Below, piece after piece: positions 38,130 to 51,406 of a DNA stretch of 64,000 bases (its first letter is position 1; each line of letters starts with the position of its first letter). The translations under genes were made by a program, and so were the position numbers. This DNA is from Todiramphus chloris collaris (taxonomy: Eukaryota; Chordata; Aves; Coraciiformes; Alcedinidae), in contig JANVCC010000021.1 in assembly GCA_025345505.1 (NCBI GenBank), positions 4,630,255 through 4,694,254 on the forward strand. Direction: 5' to 3'. Under the pieces are notes generated by a model that ran no database searches, was not told the DNA's origin, and saw only the letters and a program-made list of their open reading frames with translations.

Positions 38130-38480
38130 TCATTACTGGTGATTAGCAGATGATTAAAACCAATTCAGCTTCCCCCAGTAGATATTTTCTCCCTGTTTGT
38201 GACTAACGCGTCAGTCTTCAATGAACGTGCTCCTAAGCTTATTAACGGGCTCAGAGGATTAGCTGCCACCGAGCGCCGCCGCTCCGATATTGTGATGCAG
38301 CGAGTGACATGGAACCATTTGCTGAGCGCAGGCAGGGCCGCTGGGACCAAATATCTAAATCACAATTTTAGTTTCCGTGTAGAGCGAGGTTGGGGAGGGG
38401 GGAGGTGGTGGTGGTGGGGAAATCCTAACAATAATTACAAAAATCAAACGTTTGGCGAAGTCTGGAAATAGCCTTAAACT
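38130..38480. promoter_or_regulatory. CpG-retaining conserved-element candidate beside the CpG island
   Basis: This unique block mixes homeodomain cores (GATTAGCAG, TGATTAAA, GGATTAGC), a CACAATTTTAG SOX-like site, and CpGs kept in AT-rich context (AACGCGT, GAACGTG, TAACGGG, GAGCGCCGCCGCTCCG). Such a mixture is typical of ultraconserved developmental elements and of promoter-proximal DNA. Opposite frames of 60-90 codons cross it but neither looks like protein. Its spacing from the CpG island suggests a single regulatory unit, which is inference. Confidence 0.3.
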
Positions 38481-41400
38481 TAAGGACGTTCAGGAATAAC
38501 CGCCCCCGCCTCCCGAAAAACACCTCCGAGCCCAACCAAACTATAAAATGTAGAATCTCCCGTTAATTCCGGGAGATTAACATTATTGAAGTCCAAAAGG
38601 CGCTGTTCTGGTCAGCTACCCCTGCAAAACACACAGGTCGCTTTTGAGGTTGATGTGCAAAGGTGTGGGTGTGTATCAAATCTCTCTATCTTTACGTTAT
38701 TACTATGTAAAACCCCAGCCTGTAGCACTCTCAAATCGGAGATTAGACCAGGATGCAAAATTAGAAGCTTCACTTTATCCCACCCATCCCTTTAAAAACG
38801 ATCAAGCTTAAATAAATTTAGTAGCTAATAATAAAGGAAAAGAGGTCAAAATTATTGGCAGGTTTGGCTTATGCAGTAAATTATCCTGAAGGAAAAGAAG
38901 AAACATTGGGAAGCAAGTTAAAATAGGACATGAAAAATATTTTCTATAATTATGTTGTCTATTATTTTATGCTTTCTATTTGTTCTGTCTTTTTAAGGAT
39001 TTGATATTGAACTGTGGCCACGTTTACAAAATTGACTCCTGGAATTATATTTCTTTTCACTAGATGGACATCATTGTAAGTATTCCACATAAATAAACTG
39101 ATTTGCACTCACACTCCTTTTAAAGACACTTGGAGTTCCTAACTGACTAGAAAATCTGGCCACTGGAGTTGCAGGAAAACCAAATTTTCCATTTCAGGGA
39201 CATTTCCTGGTGTAAAACACACTTTCCCTTTTTGGAATTGAACACAGACAGGCAAATTTTGTATAGAAATTTCCAATAAAGTGAAATTTTAACAAGAAAT
39301 ATTATTTGATTTCTGGTCAACTCAAATGTTTTATTTGGCTTACTTTGTAAAAATTTACTTTGCTCTGACTTTTCTTGGTTTATTTTTTCAATAGGTGGTA
39401 TTCATTTATTGTACCTTGCACAAACAGAAATGAAAGCTTTTAAAATGAAAAAAATGAAACTCTTCATATAGTGGGGTTTTAAACTAAATTTCTCAATTCA
39501 TTAAAGTCCTGCCATTAAGCACTATTTAGAAAGACACTTTCAAAATTCTGGGAAATATTTCACATCAGAAAAGCTATATGTTTTGCACTGAGGATTTTTT
39601 TCAGGAGAAGATTTTAGAGCGGCTTTAGTGGAAGCAAACTCTGATGACTAAACACAGAGTTAGAACTTAGGCATCCGGCTTTGAAAACAAAGCAAAAAAA
39701 AAAAAAAAAAAAAAAACTTTGTAAAAATTTTTTTTTTTTTTTTTTTTTTTTACTCTGTTCTTAAATGCTTTAAAATAAAGGAAAAAGCTCTTCCAAATAA
39801 TTCCCTTTTCACATCTTCAGATTTCTTCCACTTATATTTTCCATTGTCCTTTTTCTAGTGCAGCTTAACTCTGAGTGTGCTGAAGCTTGAAATGTAGCTT
39901 CCGATTTATAATAGCAACAGGGCATGCAGCAAATGTCAACAAATCCCCTGTCACCCAGGCAAGAAGGAAATGTGAGAGGTAAGGCAGAGTAGCCCTTCCT
40001 TGCTGCATAACACAGAAAAAAAAATCCCTCAGTGAGAAATAAAAAACTAAGATCTTGCTCATGAAAAACCATGAGTGTCCATTAATATCAAACCAAAATT
40101 GTGACAGGAGGGTGACACACAGTGAGAGTGGCCAGTTACACATACAATTCAGGTACACACCTATGTGTTTGATGGATATGTAAAGTGAAAATGAAACTCC
40201 TCCACCATCTACCTCCCCCTTTGCAAAATTAAAGGAATTCCAAGAGACCAGACTGACCATATTCTGCAAAAAAAAAAAAATCACCCCATAAACCCCACAT
40301 CACTGACCTCGAGTGACCTCAATAAATAAGTAACTGCTGAAGGATCAGCTCCCTTGTTGTGAAACAATAGACCCAAACTTCAGTGGAGTGCATGCAAGAA
40401 AATGTCACAGGAGGGTAGCACAGGATTTCAGAGGAGAAAGAAAGTTTGGAGAATAACAAGTACACACTGCCAAGTTACTGAGGAAACCTTTTAGCAAAGA
40501 AAATTCTGCATGTGGTTCAACTTCTAGAGCAGCAGGTACCCTTCTTGCCGTTCTGTTAATAGAGATGGGAAGATGTGATAGAAATGTATTCTTTGCCACT
40601 TACTTTTTCCCCCTCTGTCTCTAAGCTGTCATTTTATGATTTTGTTCGCTGGTCAACAGTGAATCATGCAAAACGTAGCAGGCCACTGGTTCATTATGAA
40701 TTTTCTGTCACTGGATTTTACTCTTTCTAGTGTGATCAGTCACCTGAGTCACATTACAGGCTTATTTCTAGCTTCAGCTTGGAACAGAGTACCTGTAAGA
40801 CAAGAGGGAAAGCTGCATTTGATTGTGTCAAAAGGTCTATGAAATTAGGAGCTGATAGACTGGCTCATAAAAGAAATTTAAGAATATTTTAAATCTCTTC
40901 CTTTGGACTACTTCCTGCCTGAAAAATCCTTACTGGGAAAATGTGGATATTATGAGCAAGTTCATTCTTAAAATGGATTTTCTCCTTTTATCGTCAGGGA
41001 CAGAAAGTGATTTAGACAAATGGAGTATGGCAGGGAGCTTTTTTGTGTCATTTGAGGCCTTGGCCATCTGTAAGTTGAGGCCAGTGCCTATGAAAAGCAG
41101 GGTTTGCCTGTCTATCATATATGCAGATTTGAACTCAATACCACAATTCCAAGAGAGGGAGGGAGTTCATCTTCGGAGGCCACCACCACTGAGCTGGATA
41201 TTACCTCCTTAATCTGAGCTATGATAACAATCGTGTTAGTTAAAACCACCTTCCTGGTTGCTTTGCTTCTCTCTGAGATGAAAGAAGAGATGATAAAGGG
41301 AAACATACTCCATCCGTGGCCAGAACCAGACTGGCTAGGAGAAGGGAAGGCTGATATGAAAATAAGTTTTGAATGTTAATGCTATAGCATTTGTGTCATA

Positions 41401-43164
41401 GTTTAAGATACCTGACATAAATTTAGAAGTGACCAGTGTGAAAAAAACAGTTAGAAAGAGTAAGCAAGAGCAAGATGTATGCAGAGGATGAGTCTTAGCA
41501 CTAAGCAGTTGGTATTGTCACTAGCACACCGGGCAAACCAGCCGTAGTGTTGTGCAGGAGCTGCTCCTCTTCCTCGAGTCTCTAGTTTTAAAAAACAGAT
41601 GATTATGCAGGAGTAGTATTTTCAGCATCTTTCTTCATGGAAGGATGGAACACGTCTGGGTAGGAGAGACTCCATTTTCTGATTCACTTGTGTGTTTACT
41701 TTGCCTTGCATTCAGTTATCTTTTTTTCAGCAGGAGGATGTAAAGTAGTTGCTGACTTTGTATTCCACTGTACCACAACACTTGGTGGAGGGAAAGGAAA
41801 GCAAATGTGCAGAGTTGCCAGGAGACAGATTTATTCTGAACTTCAGCAGCTTGGCACTTCCACCACGACACTCCTTCCCCCTTCCCTCATTCCTCACGCT
41901 CCAGGCACAGGCAGATAGACCAGAAATAGCAGGAAATGACCCGCTCCTGTTTTGTACTAAAGCATTCAGTTTCATTTAATTTTGAGCCTTTCACAGCACC
42001 ACAAATCAACATGAATGTTCTCAAAGAATGGCTGTGAAATGGGTGCAACATGGAAAATTCAAGTGATGTATTTGCCTAGAAGCATCTGATCCTTCTTTTC
42101 CTTCTTTGCTTCCAAAATCTGATTTCTTCTTTGTGTTGAGAAATAACATTCGGGGAGAGGGGAAGTAAATTAACATGTTAATAAGTTTTTCTTCTAAAAT
42201 AATATCTGTTTGCAGACACTCTTAATGTGGAGTAGGAGCGGGACAGAACTGATGTTCCCCATCTGAAAACACATGCCACCACAAAGAAAAGTGTCTTTGG
42301 GAAACAGCTTGTATGTTTTGTCCCATCTGAAGATGTATACTGACTTCCAACATAAACATGGGAATATACACAGTCTGAACTGACTTACCTTCTCTTAACT
42401 TTTCTCTGTCCATCACTAAACTTCAGAATTTTTAACCTGACCACAAAAAAAACCCCATCTTGAAGAAACTATGGAAAGCAATAAATGATGATAGGGTATG
42501 GAAATATTAGAATTAAAGAAATAAAAGCCTTATAAGGAATCAATGGACAGGATTTTTGGAAACCAGAGAATACGGGTCAGATACTGAAGAGAATTATTTT
42601 AGTTGCAGTTTCTGAAGAACTAGAGACTTTAGTAATTCTTTACTGTAAAGGAAGTGGATTCCTGCAAGGGACAGTTTTATAATTGAGTTTGCTTATAAAT
42701 TTCATATAAGGCTATCTGAATAGGGAAAATCACGACTAATGTCAGTGTGTAATTGCTTGTGTTTGTTTAATATGGTTCCTTCTGCCCACTCCCTACCTGA
42801 GAGAGATCACGTTATTCAAGTTATTCCCATCACCACGACTGCTTAAAAAAAAAATTCTTCAATTTTCATATCCAATTTACATTTTAAATTTCACCCCTTT
42901 TAAAACTTTGTTAAAGGCCTACTTGATTCAGAGATCTTACTGGTTTTATCTCAGTTATGAGTCACATTCATCTGCTATTATTGTTTACTGTTGCTAGGTG
43001 TTTTTTCTTAGATTCTTTGTAATTTTTCCCCATGGCAGTGAAAAAATCAGTTCAGCCTTACAGCTCTGCCATGTATCTGGGTCTAGCCATTCCATTGCCT
43101 ATGAGAATGTGCTAAGATCGATGGCTGGGTCTCTACCTAGCTTAGATGCTTGCATGATAGGATA
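38481..43164. other. Noncoding DNA
   Basis: No gene was recognised apart from the A/T inverted pair listed separately. Frames at 39809-40284 (-) and 41688-41979 (both strands) overlap each other and match nothing known. Confidence 0.4.
39694..39751. repeat. A23 ... T24 inverted homopolymers
   Basis: A23 (39694-39716) is followed by an 11-nt spacer and T24 (39728-39751). The arms form a 23-bp A:T stem. Such palindromes are fragile in replication and error-prone in sequencing. Confidence 0.85.
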
Positions 43165-43300
43165 GATACTCCTTCATGGGCTGCAGAGTGGATATGTGCT
43201 CCAGTATATTTCTTCATGTTCTGTAGAGGGACAATCTGCTTCACCAGGTTCTGTTGCCTCCTAACAGAGGCCATACCTGCAGACCCTCAACTTCAAGAAC
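43165..43300 (+). repeat. Fragment of an avian interspersed tandem-unit repeat
   Basis: Two related units about 40 bp apart start CTTCATGGGCTGCAGAG (43172) and CTTCATGTTCTGTAGAGG (43212). The second continues GACAATCTGCTTCACCA. I recall this unit (TCCATGGGCTGCAGGGGGA...) from bird genomes, in an LTR-like repeat. A fuller decayed copy appears to be at 62.7-63.3 kb. I cannot name the family. Confidence 0.35.
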
Positions 43301-43802
43301 TGTTCCATGTAAGCCCAACACAATGTTGAAGCAATGTGATGGCTTACATAATTGGCAAACTTACACCAACTGCATAATGATGCCATAGTCTATGTGTCCA
43401 TGAACGTTACAGATTTTTTTTTTTCCCCTTTTTACCTCTTTCTCTTTCCCTTCTTGATATGCAGAAATCTCCTACAGTAACAGTGTCCTGCAAGATTTTC
43501 AAGATATTCACTATTGCTCCTGTACATTGCCTCGGTTGTTCCTTTTCATTCTTTGTCCTCTTCTTTTCTGCACAGTTTAGTTTTCTGTAAATCTGAAAGG
43601 TAAAATTGTCTCATTGCTTCTTTTCTTGGAATAACTCCTTGATGGAAGTCCCACATGGTAGGGATCTGCTGGTAAAAATGGAAAACCCACAGAAAGAATA
43701 GTCTTTAGAAATAAAAACTTACATCTTCATGTACAGCACCATATGTGAGGAATAAATAGAAGGCAAATGCTCTGTGATTTCTTGTTTTCTTCTCTTCTTC
43801 AG
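43301..43802. other. Noncoding DNA ending in a strong acceptor-like tract
   Basis: No gene was seen. A T run is at 43414-43424. The last 27 nt are almost pure T/C and end in TTCTTCAG, a strong splice-acceptor match. Confidence 0.35.
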
Positions 43803-44023
43803 GAACAACTACAACTGTGTTTGACAAACAGAAATCTGTTGTATAGAAGACCATCTAACAGACTTCTGAATTTGATAGGATACTTTGATAGTCATGAGAA
43901 GAGAAGGAACTTGAGGAGAAGAAAGCAAGGAAGGCGGGCAAGAATGAGAAGAAATGGAAGCAGGAGAACAGTGTGGTTGATGTAAAGTTAAACAGTGTGG
44001 TTGATGTAAAGTTAATCAGAGAA
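43803..44023 (+). other. Candidate spliced exon (possibly noncoding)
   Basis: A very strong acceptor (25-nt pyrimidine tract ending in CTTCTTCAG) precedes this 221-bp block, and a strong donor, GAA|GTAAGTG, follows at 44024. No single frame is open throughout. A frame from the start gives 60 codons rich in arginine and stops at 43985. Another frame is open for 79 codons from 43898 to 44134, across the donor, and reads like a charged, coiled-coil-type protein (EEKELEEKKARK). The block could be a lncRNA exon, a terminal exon or a decayed coding exon. It also contains most of a 24-bp tandem duplication. Confidence 0.15.
43967..44014. repeat. 24-bp direct tandem duplication
   Basis: Two identical adjacent copies of a 24-bp unit beginning AACAGTGTGGTTGATG. 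Being a multiple of three, it leaves the 79-codon open frame intact and duplicates residues NSVVDVKL. Confidence 0.9.
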
Positions 44024-44180
44024 GTAAGTGAGACTGAAGAGGATCGAAGGAAGGTGACTGACTTACTTTCAGAGGAATTTCATAGCACTGAGAGAGCAGA
44101 GAGCAAGACATGGTGGAGCTCTGAGAGACTATTCTAAAACTTAAAGGTCATGTTTCACCTGCCAAGAATTTGTTCTCAAT

Positions 44181-44207
44181 TACTTTGAGCTTTGTACTTT
44201 GAGCTGT
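44181..44207. repeat. 14-bp near-perfect tandem duplication
   Basis: TACTTTGAGCTTTG is followed at once by TACTTTGAGCTGTA. Confidence 0.8.
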
Positions 44208-44453
44208 ACAATATAGTGTCCCATTCCTTGGGGAGACCCATAAGGATCCCAGAGTATCAGCAGCCACCTGATCCATGGTGCTGGAGGGAAGAGAAATTCA
44301 TTAACAATTTTATAAGATGGATGAGAGAAAATGTTTTCCAAGTAGTGCTTGCATGATTTCCAGTGGCATTAATGCTTCTCATGGGCCTGCTTTCTTTTTA
44401 AACCATACTGAACTCCATTAAAGGTAAAAAGAAGAGCATCAGTCCAAATCACA

Positions 44454-44495
44454 GTACCCTCCTTCTCTAGCTCTGTACCCTCCTTCTCTGGCTCT
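44454..44495. repeat. 21-bp tandem duplication
   Basis: Two adjacent copies of GTACCCTCCTTCTCTAGCTC-type sequence, differing by one base. It is the third short tandem duplication within 550 bp. Confidence 0.9.
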
Positions 44496-47400
44496 GTGTA
44501 CCAAACAGAAAAATTCAGAACAACCTTAGCTGTATGGTGGTATGGATGCTGTAGTGAAAATAATTTGATTATTTGGTTTGCCCATATTGGAAGAAAGCAC
44601 TTTTTAAAGATATCTTGGCATTGCACACTATGCATCCAACATATGTGTCCATGAGTCTTCTACTTTTGCTGAACAATACACGATGATGGAATAGTATCCT
44701 GTACTGGTTACATTCGCAGGCACAGGATGAGGCTGTGTCTCAGGAGTTGTACTTGCACAATTGAGGAAACCCGTTTGTTCCAACCTCATTGTTACTTCAG
44801 CTGTACTTTCAATTTTGATAGCCCTGGGTGATATAAAATAATGAGTTTCCTCACAAACATCAATGACCACTTCATCAATTGTAGACTTTCCCACCTCTGC
44901 TTGATAGCAACTGACTTCTAGCAGCCCAGACAGAAACATTCTTTTGGATAACATATAGCAACAAGGAGCATATGGAATTTCTCATACGGATAAGTTGCAG
45001 CTCCATGGCTGGGACAGAGTCCTCTAATGGCTTAATGGATATGCTTTTGTTTCATGAGATGATTCTGTACTTACTGCTATATTTCCAGTGCAATTGGCTC
45101 CTTCTAAAGTGAACTTGTGTTCTTGGCTCAATCACGTAATGTGCAATGGGATCATTTGTCAGCTTATGCTCAGTCTACAGCTCCTTTATTCTTGTCTAGT
45201 AGCTCATGCTGTAGTGCTGGTACTGATGGAAAAGATGCTGATATTTTGTCTCCTGTGACCTCAGAACTGCTTCTGATTTTCCCACTGGTACCTGAGGAAG
45301 CTGTGAAGCAGCATAAGAGAGAAACAACCATGTTCTTCAAACCAGCTCTATTTTTATGCTTCAGCAATAAGTACAGGATTTTGATACTGTAGGCAAATAG
45401 TCTGCCACCAATGCTGTGCGTGGCAAGTACCAGAAGAAGAATTCCACGATCCAAGCGTATTTTCTTTCACATCCCAGGAGAGAATGGACAAGTTGTCCCA
45501 AACCACTCCTCCAACTGGATGATAAAGCAATGTACTGTCTTTTGTGATGCTATGAATTCCTGGCTAGTTGTGGCAGATACCATCAGTTATCTGTTTTGCT
45601 TGACATTGATACAGAATAGTGCTAACAGATACGTAGGGTGTGACATCAAGCTGCTAATATCAATGAGGTTGCAGGGTAGGCCCTGAAGATCAGTTCTTTG
45701 AGTTTTATGCAGTGCAGAAAGAGAAAACAGAGATGTAGAGGTGAGTATTTTCAGTGTAAGACTTCATCAGTCTGCAGGTTTGTTAGTGGAATTTGTTTCC
45801 ATGTGCAGATGAGTAATGCCAGAGAAATGGCAGGCACAATGTGACCTGTAGCACAGCAAACAGGATAGTGAGCAGAATCATACCTATAGCGTACTTCCAG
45901 GCAAAGCAAAGGGCAAAACTGTCTGGAGAGACTAGATCCTTATACAAATGACACAGAGGGAGGAGCAGAGGAACAGTTAGTCTTCATTGCCTTAATTTGC
46001 CACAACTGCCTGCTTTCACTGTCTCTGCCTTGAAGAAAACTGTGTAAACATCTACACTTAAGGTGTCTGTCTCACCATGTGGCTCTCAGAGGCACAAATG
46101 ACTGCAGTGTGGATCATGGAAAGAAGAGGAATAATATGGATGAGAGCGGATTAAGTTTTCAAAGAAGACAAGATCAGTCTTATCTCAACAGCCATTCGTT
46201 TCACATCTTTACTTTTGTCACAGCAATACTATCAGCATAGACAAATGTTAATTTCCCTAATATTCTTTCTCAGACTCAAAAATGAACATAATGAGATACA
46301 AAGACTTAAATAAGTTAGAGCAATTTCCTGAATGCCAGGAACCAGAGCGGGAAGGATAAGATAAGTGTTGGTTCACCACGATTCTCAGATACCACTGCTG
46401 GCTTTAAACACATCAACCATTAAACACTAAATCTGATCCCACCTGAGTCAGCTCAATCCAGAGCCATATGTCTGTGTTTGTATGTGGTATGTCCAATACA
46501 AAAAGACAGGCATAGCTTCTAGTCTGGGCACAGTTAAGTCTGAGTGTGACTTTACTTTAATCCACATAGTGATATTCTACAGCGGCTGAATTTCTCAGCT
46601 TGAGTTAGTGATGCCCTCAGAATCTTTGCACCATGCTACTTTTCCTAACATATAAATTCCCTCAGGCTTCCAAGTGAACTAAGGTTAGCACTCTGAGCTA
46701 ACCAAAAGCTAACTGACTAACAAAAAAATAAAGCAGTAGTGTATTAGATTTGACCTGGAAGAAGCAATGTTATGATTCTAGTTTAAATCCACATATTTTG
46801 TGTCCAGATTGTAAAGTTGAGTGGGAAGCCCTAATTTCCACCCAGATAAGGCTTGATTTCCCATGGTTACATTGACACTTTTGCTTCAGTGTAAAGTTTC
46901 ATATGTAGTTGTGCTGCATTTGACAGTAATGCTGGTAGGTAGAAAACCTTATATTACTGGCACCTTCCCAAAACCCAAGTCCGTTGACCAGAATACCCCA
47001 ACAACATTCATCTGATAAACCTTGTGGCTAGTGTTTCATCTGTCTAAATTATACAGAGTTGTTTAACTAAGGCAAATGACTCCAAGGCAGTAGCAAAGAC
47101 ATTGGGTGCAATGCAATAACTTTCCATAACTAGAAATACTTGAACCTCAAAAATGTGATAGGGGAAAAATACATGAAAAATGTTGTGTTTTGGAGGAAAT
47201 CTTGAGTGGTTTATCTGTTTAGTTAATACTCCAACAACGTGACAAGGCCTTTTTGCAATATTACTAAATTTAAACCAGATGACAGTCAACTATATGACCA
47301 GACGGAGGCACAATATATATGTATGTGTGCAAATACATGTGTAGAGTATATTCAAGACAAGAACAAAATCCAGCAAACCTTCCAATGATAATTCCAGTCC

Positions 47401-50400
47401 TTGAATTTTGTTGAACCTAGAGAAAGATTATTTTCCTGTTCTGGAGAAAGAGTGCGAGAATGCATCCTCAGAAATATATTTTATTCTGATAAGAACTCCA
47501 GTGACATAGCACTAGGACCATCTAACAGTCTCATGTATATGACAGAAACACAGAGCTCCAGAATTAGATAAGTTAGGCTGCACACCAAACCTATCCTGCT
47601 GCAGTCCAAATAGGGTTATTGACTCAGAGAAGGAGCCATTGATAAAGTAATTATTACTAGCAGCCAGATGTGTGATAGCTCATTTTTGGAAACGGACAGA
47701 TGCCCCAGCAGTAATGGCATGTAGATATCAAACATCAGAAATCCTTTGAATAGAACCAAAGTGACAGGCAGCCTTACATCAGAATCCAGTAGATTTAATG
47801 GGTAACATTTCCTTGGAACCGGAACAGAATAAACACATGGATGAGAGGCCAAATAAGAACGAACGAATATTTCAAAGGTGACAAGTATGCTATGTATGAA
47901 TCAGGTTGTCCAGAAAGTTAATGTATTCTAATAATGGTTTTTTGTTTGGTTTTTTTTTAAGCTACCAGTACATAGTGTTCTCTAAAGTTAGGTGCATAAT
48001 TTCAGGTGCATTCAGTTTATTTCCATTCATTGCACATCCTTATTAGAAAAATCTGCCATCTGAATATTACACTGTTATGCCAAATGTGCAATTCTATAAA
48101 TCAGCCAGGGAGAGAGGGTGCCAGCCCTTCCTCATGATAAATACAGTGGCAGAAATCTACTTTGTTTTGTAGTATGTAAGGCTGATTAATCCAAAGCTGT
48201 TTGCAAACTTCATTTTATACAGGATACCCCCATCCTTACAATCAGATTAACAAATCAAAGGTGCATTCAGACTAGGAGACAGGTTGCCACTTAAGCATTT
48301 CAGATACTCAGGCATTCGGTTAAACTAAGCTTGGATTAACAAGGTCTGACTATTTAAAGGGAGTTATGTTTAGGGGTTCACTGTCTGTGCTGATTGTGAA
48401 TGCTGCTCTCATAGGGTAGTGCCGTCCAGTCTTTAGAGCTCAGTGGGCTTACAGAGCTTTACAGCCTCCCTGCAAGCTTCGTGAGCTTAATTGAAGATAA
48501 GTATATACAAACTCACCTTCCTAGAAAGACCTCTATTTATGTGAAGGGGGAAAAAACCCAAATGAATCTCTTTATACAGTGACTAAGCTGCATCTTTCCT
48601 GTCATCATTTATACTTATTTTTATATAGTGGAATTTATTAGACTAAAACCCTTAATCATGTGGAATAGATGAAAGTGGAATCATTCAACACTGTCACCTT
48701 TTGTTGTCACTTGAGACTCTCTGGGAGGTGACAGAGATGGATCAAATTATTTGTTAGGAGCAAATCATGCCAACTGATTTAGCCCCAGTGGAAAGCGGAT
48801 CTATCAAGGTCTGGGCCAAAGTCCCTCTCTGCCTTTGTTTCAGAATTTGTAAAAATCTAAAGACAGAACTTCTCTAACTAATATATTCACCAGTGTTCTC
48901 TTACCACTTGGAAATGGTAGTCTCTGTCATTTAACGAGATCAATCTTGCAATCAAGAAGTGAAGAAATGAGCCCCATCTCATATGGAGAACCTGAGTGTA
49001 CTCACCATTGAGAAGAGAAGGCCATTGGAGGCCGCATGCTTTAAGGATTGATGGTGGTGTTGGGTGTAAGGGCTCTTGAGCGATGGTTTAATGATGCCAC
49101 TGCACTGAGGGGTTACTTATGGGCTGTACTGTAGCTGACACTGGTAAGAGGTGAGAAACAGAAACATGGACATGGGTCAGGAACTGTGAAAAAGGTTGCT
49201 ATGGTAGAGCTTATCTGGCGGTGGTTTATGCTCAGAGCTGCAGACCCAGTCATTCAGCCAGAAACCCTTTACTCATACACAGCTGTATTGTCATATAGTT
49301 AGTGCATATACCGCCGTTTTAAAGGGTAAGAGATATTTTGAGCTATCATTTATTCAGCTGTTTCAGCTCATGAGAAAAACTTGACCATTATACAGTAACA
49401 AAAATGCTTTTACAGAGTGTCTTTTTCATGTCTTTATTTATTATTTACACCTTTAAAATAAGATTGTCTTCCTTCAGAAATGTCCAAGTGTCCTAATGGA
49501 GAAGGTTCAGGCAGGAAACCTGTGAGAGAGCCTCAGATGATGCAAGATGATGATGCTCCATTTGAAAAGGCAGAGTATCCTCACGTGAAATGTGTGTGTG
49601 GCAGGTGATTCTTCCTTTATGTCCTTTCTCTAAGTACTCTGCCTCCAGATAGGCAGATTCAAAATGTCATGCATTGGTTAGAATTGTGGCTATCCTATGA
49701 CTGTACAGCTAACTGGAATTCAGCACAATCTAGTGTTGTTTGCAAGTAATTGTTCCCTAGTCAGTCAATAGTGTATATATTGTCAGTTCAGGAGGATGTT
49801 CGTTCTATAAAATGAAGAGTTTCCTTAAAAGTCTGTTTAAGCATTGTTTCATTTGCAGCCTGTGCTAATGCAACAAAAGAAATAAAATGAGAAGGAAAAG
49901 GAGAAAAAAAGGTTTCAGGAATATTTGGAAATAACTAATTTATACAAGAATAAAGATAAGTGCTTTTGCTCTGCTATAATGTGGAGACTGTCTTTTCATT
50001 TTCCATCCTGCTTTAGCTTAAATAAAGAAAATATTATATATCATGATAGAAAGACTGAATATTTATTTTTTGTCTTCTTTTACTAAAGTGACAGTTATGA
50101 TAGAGTCAATTGAAATCCCAGGTGCTATTATTGCCTTCCTCCAAATCTTTGTTACCATGAATGTTTATTTTACGGGTGAATATATATTGCAGTTATGAAA
50201 TTAGAGAAGGTTTAGAGATATCTAAGCAAGAGAAAATGTGGGTGCTAAGAAGGCTAGGTGGCCTGTTACTGGTAGTTAATACTGGTCCCCTTCCAAAAAT
50301 ATTTTGTCTTTTTTTCTTATGAAGAGATTGAGGAGGACAGCCAGAAGGCCACGTCCTTCTACATCTTCCTTTCTAAATTACTATTAAATCCTTGCCACCT

Positions 50401-51406
50401 CTTTTTAGGGGAAAAAGAGTTATAGCTGGAACAAAGGGTATGGACTGCCTTTATATAGTACATCCTTTCATCTCTATCAGAACTCTTTCACTATCATCTG
50501 AAATTTAGATTTCTGTCTCAAGAAACAGACCTTTTCTTATCTAATCACCACTGAAAGCCATGGAGTTAAGGAACAAACCAATGGTTTTATTTTATTTCCT
50601 GTGAAGGCCACTTTAGGTCTTTGTCTACTTCAAGAGTGCTTTCTGTAGCATCAGCAAGTAGCACTATTCCCACTCCTGACCATTCCTCTGGAAAAGCCCC
50701 ACATATCAGGCTTATCTGCCCTTTCTTAGTGTCATTTCAGTGGATAATTTTTGCAGGTCAACAAATTTCTTCCGTGGCAAGGAGAATTCCAAAGTCTGGG
50801 TCTCCTCACAAGATCTGTCTAAATTAGAAAACTCTATTCCACTTAGGTGCATAGCTGGACTGACCTCTCCCTGTCCTTCGCTGTCCTTGCAGAATGCATT
50901 CTCTGTCTTTCCCTCTCACTTATATAAATAAATATAAACACTGACAATTTAGTCTGCTTAAAATTCAGTGGTTAATAAGGTTCAGAATAGTATGCTGGTC
51001 TAGGTGCTTGATAGTGATGCACAAGTGTAATACAGGTCGTCTTGCCCTCTTGGACTGTAAGTTAACACTTAAATGACAATTAAAACAAAACAGATACAAA
51101 CCAGAGCCAGTTACAGTTGTTCTGATTAACATTAACAGTTGTTATACAAACAATTAGAAGGAAAAGACTACAACATCAGTTCTGTTGGCAGGAGAAGGCA
51201 TAGCCATGGCCAATCCAATCCAATTAAACCATGTCTCCAGTATGCAGATGAAAAGCAAAAGTGCAAATCAGAACATGTCACTACATTACCTTCCTCAACA
51301 CACTGAGAGCCTGATCCTGAGAGATCTGGGGGGCATTATGGGGAAGAAAGGTGATATGCTGGGAAAAAAACAACACAGAGTGAGAGGCGTGCTGTGAAGC
51401 TAAGAT
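44496..51406. other. Noncoding DNA; ORF-dense in its first 1.2 kb
   Basis: From about 44.4 to 45.7 kb, open frames of 88-108 codons occur back to back on both strands: 44369-44635 and 44628-44954 on minus, 45117-45392 and 45411-45686 on plus. This is denser than elsewhere. None has a recognised domain. Beyond 46 kb nothing gene-like was seen. Confidence 0.35.

Noticed and set aside
41731-41918. Acceptor-like TTTTTTTCAG followed by an open frame
   Set aside because: No donor follows and the opposite strand is open over the same interval.
46042-46062. miR-30-like word (TGTAAACATCTACACTT)
   Set aside because: The mature sequence is imperfect (a base is missing after the seed) and no complementary arm lies within 80 nt to form a hairpin.
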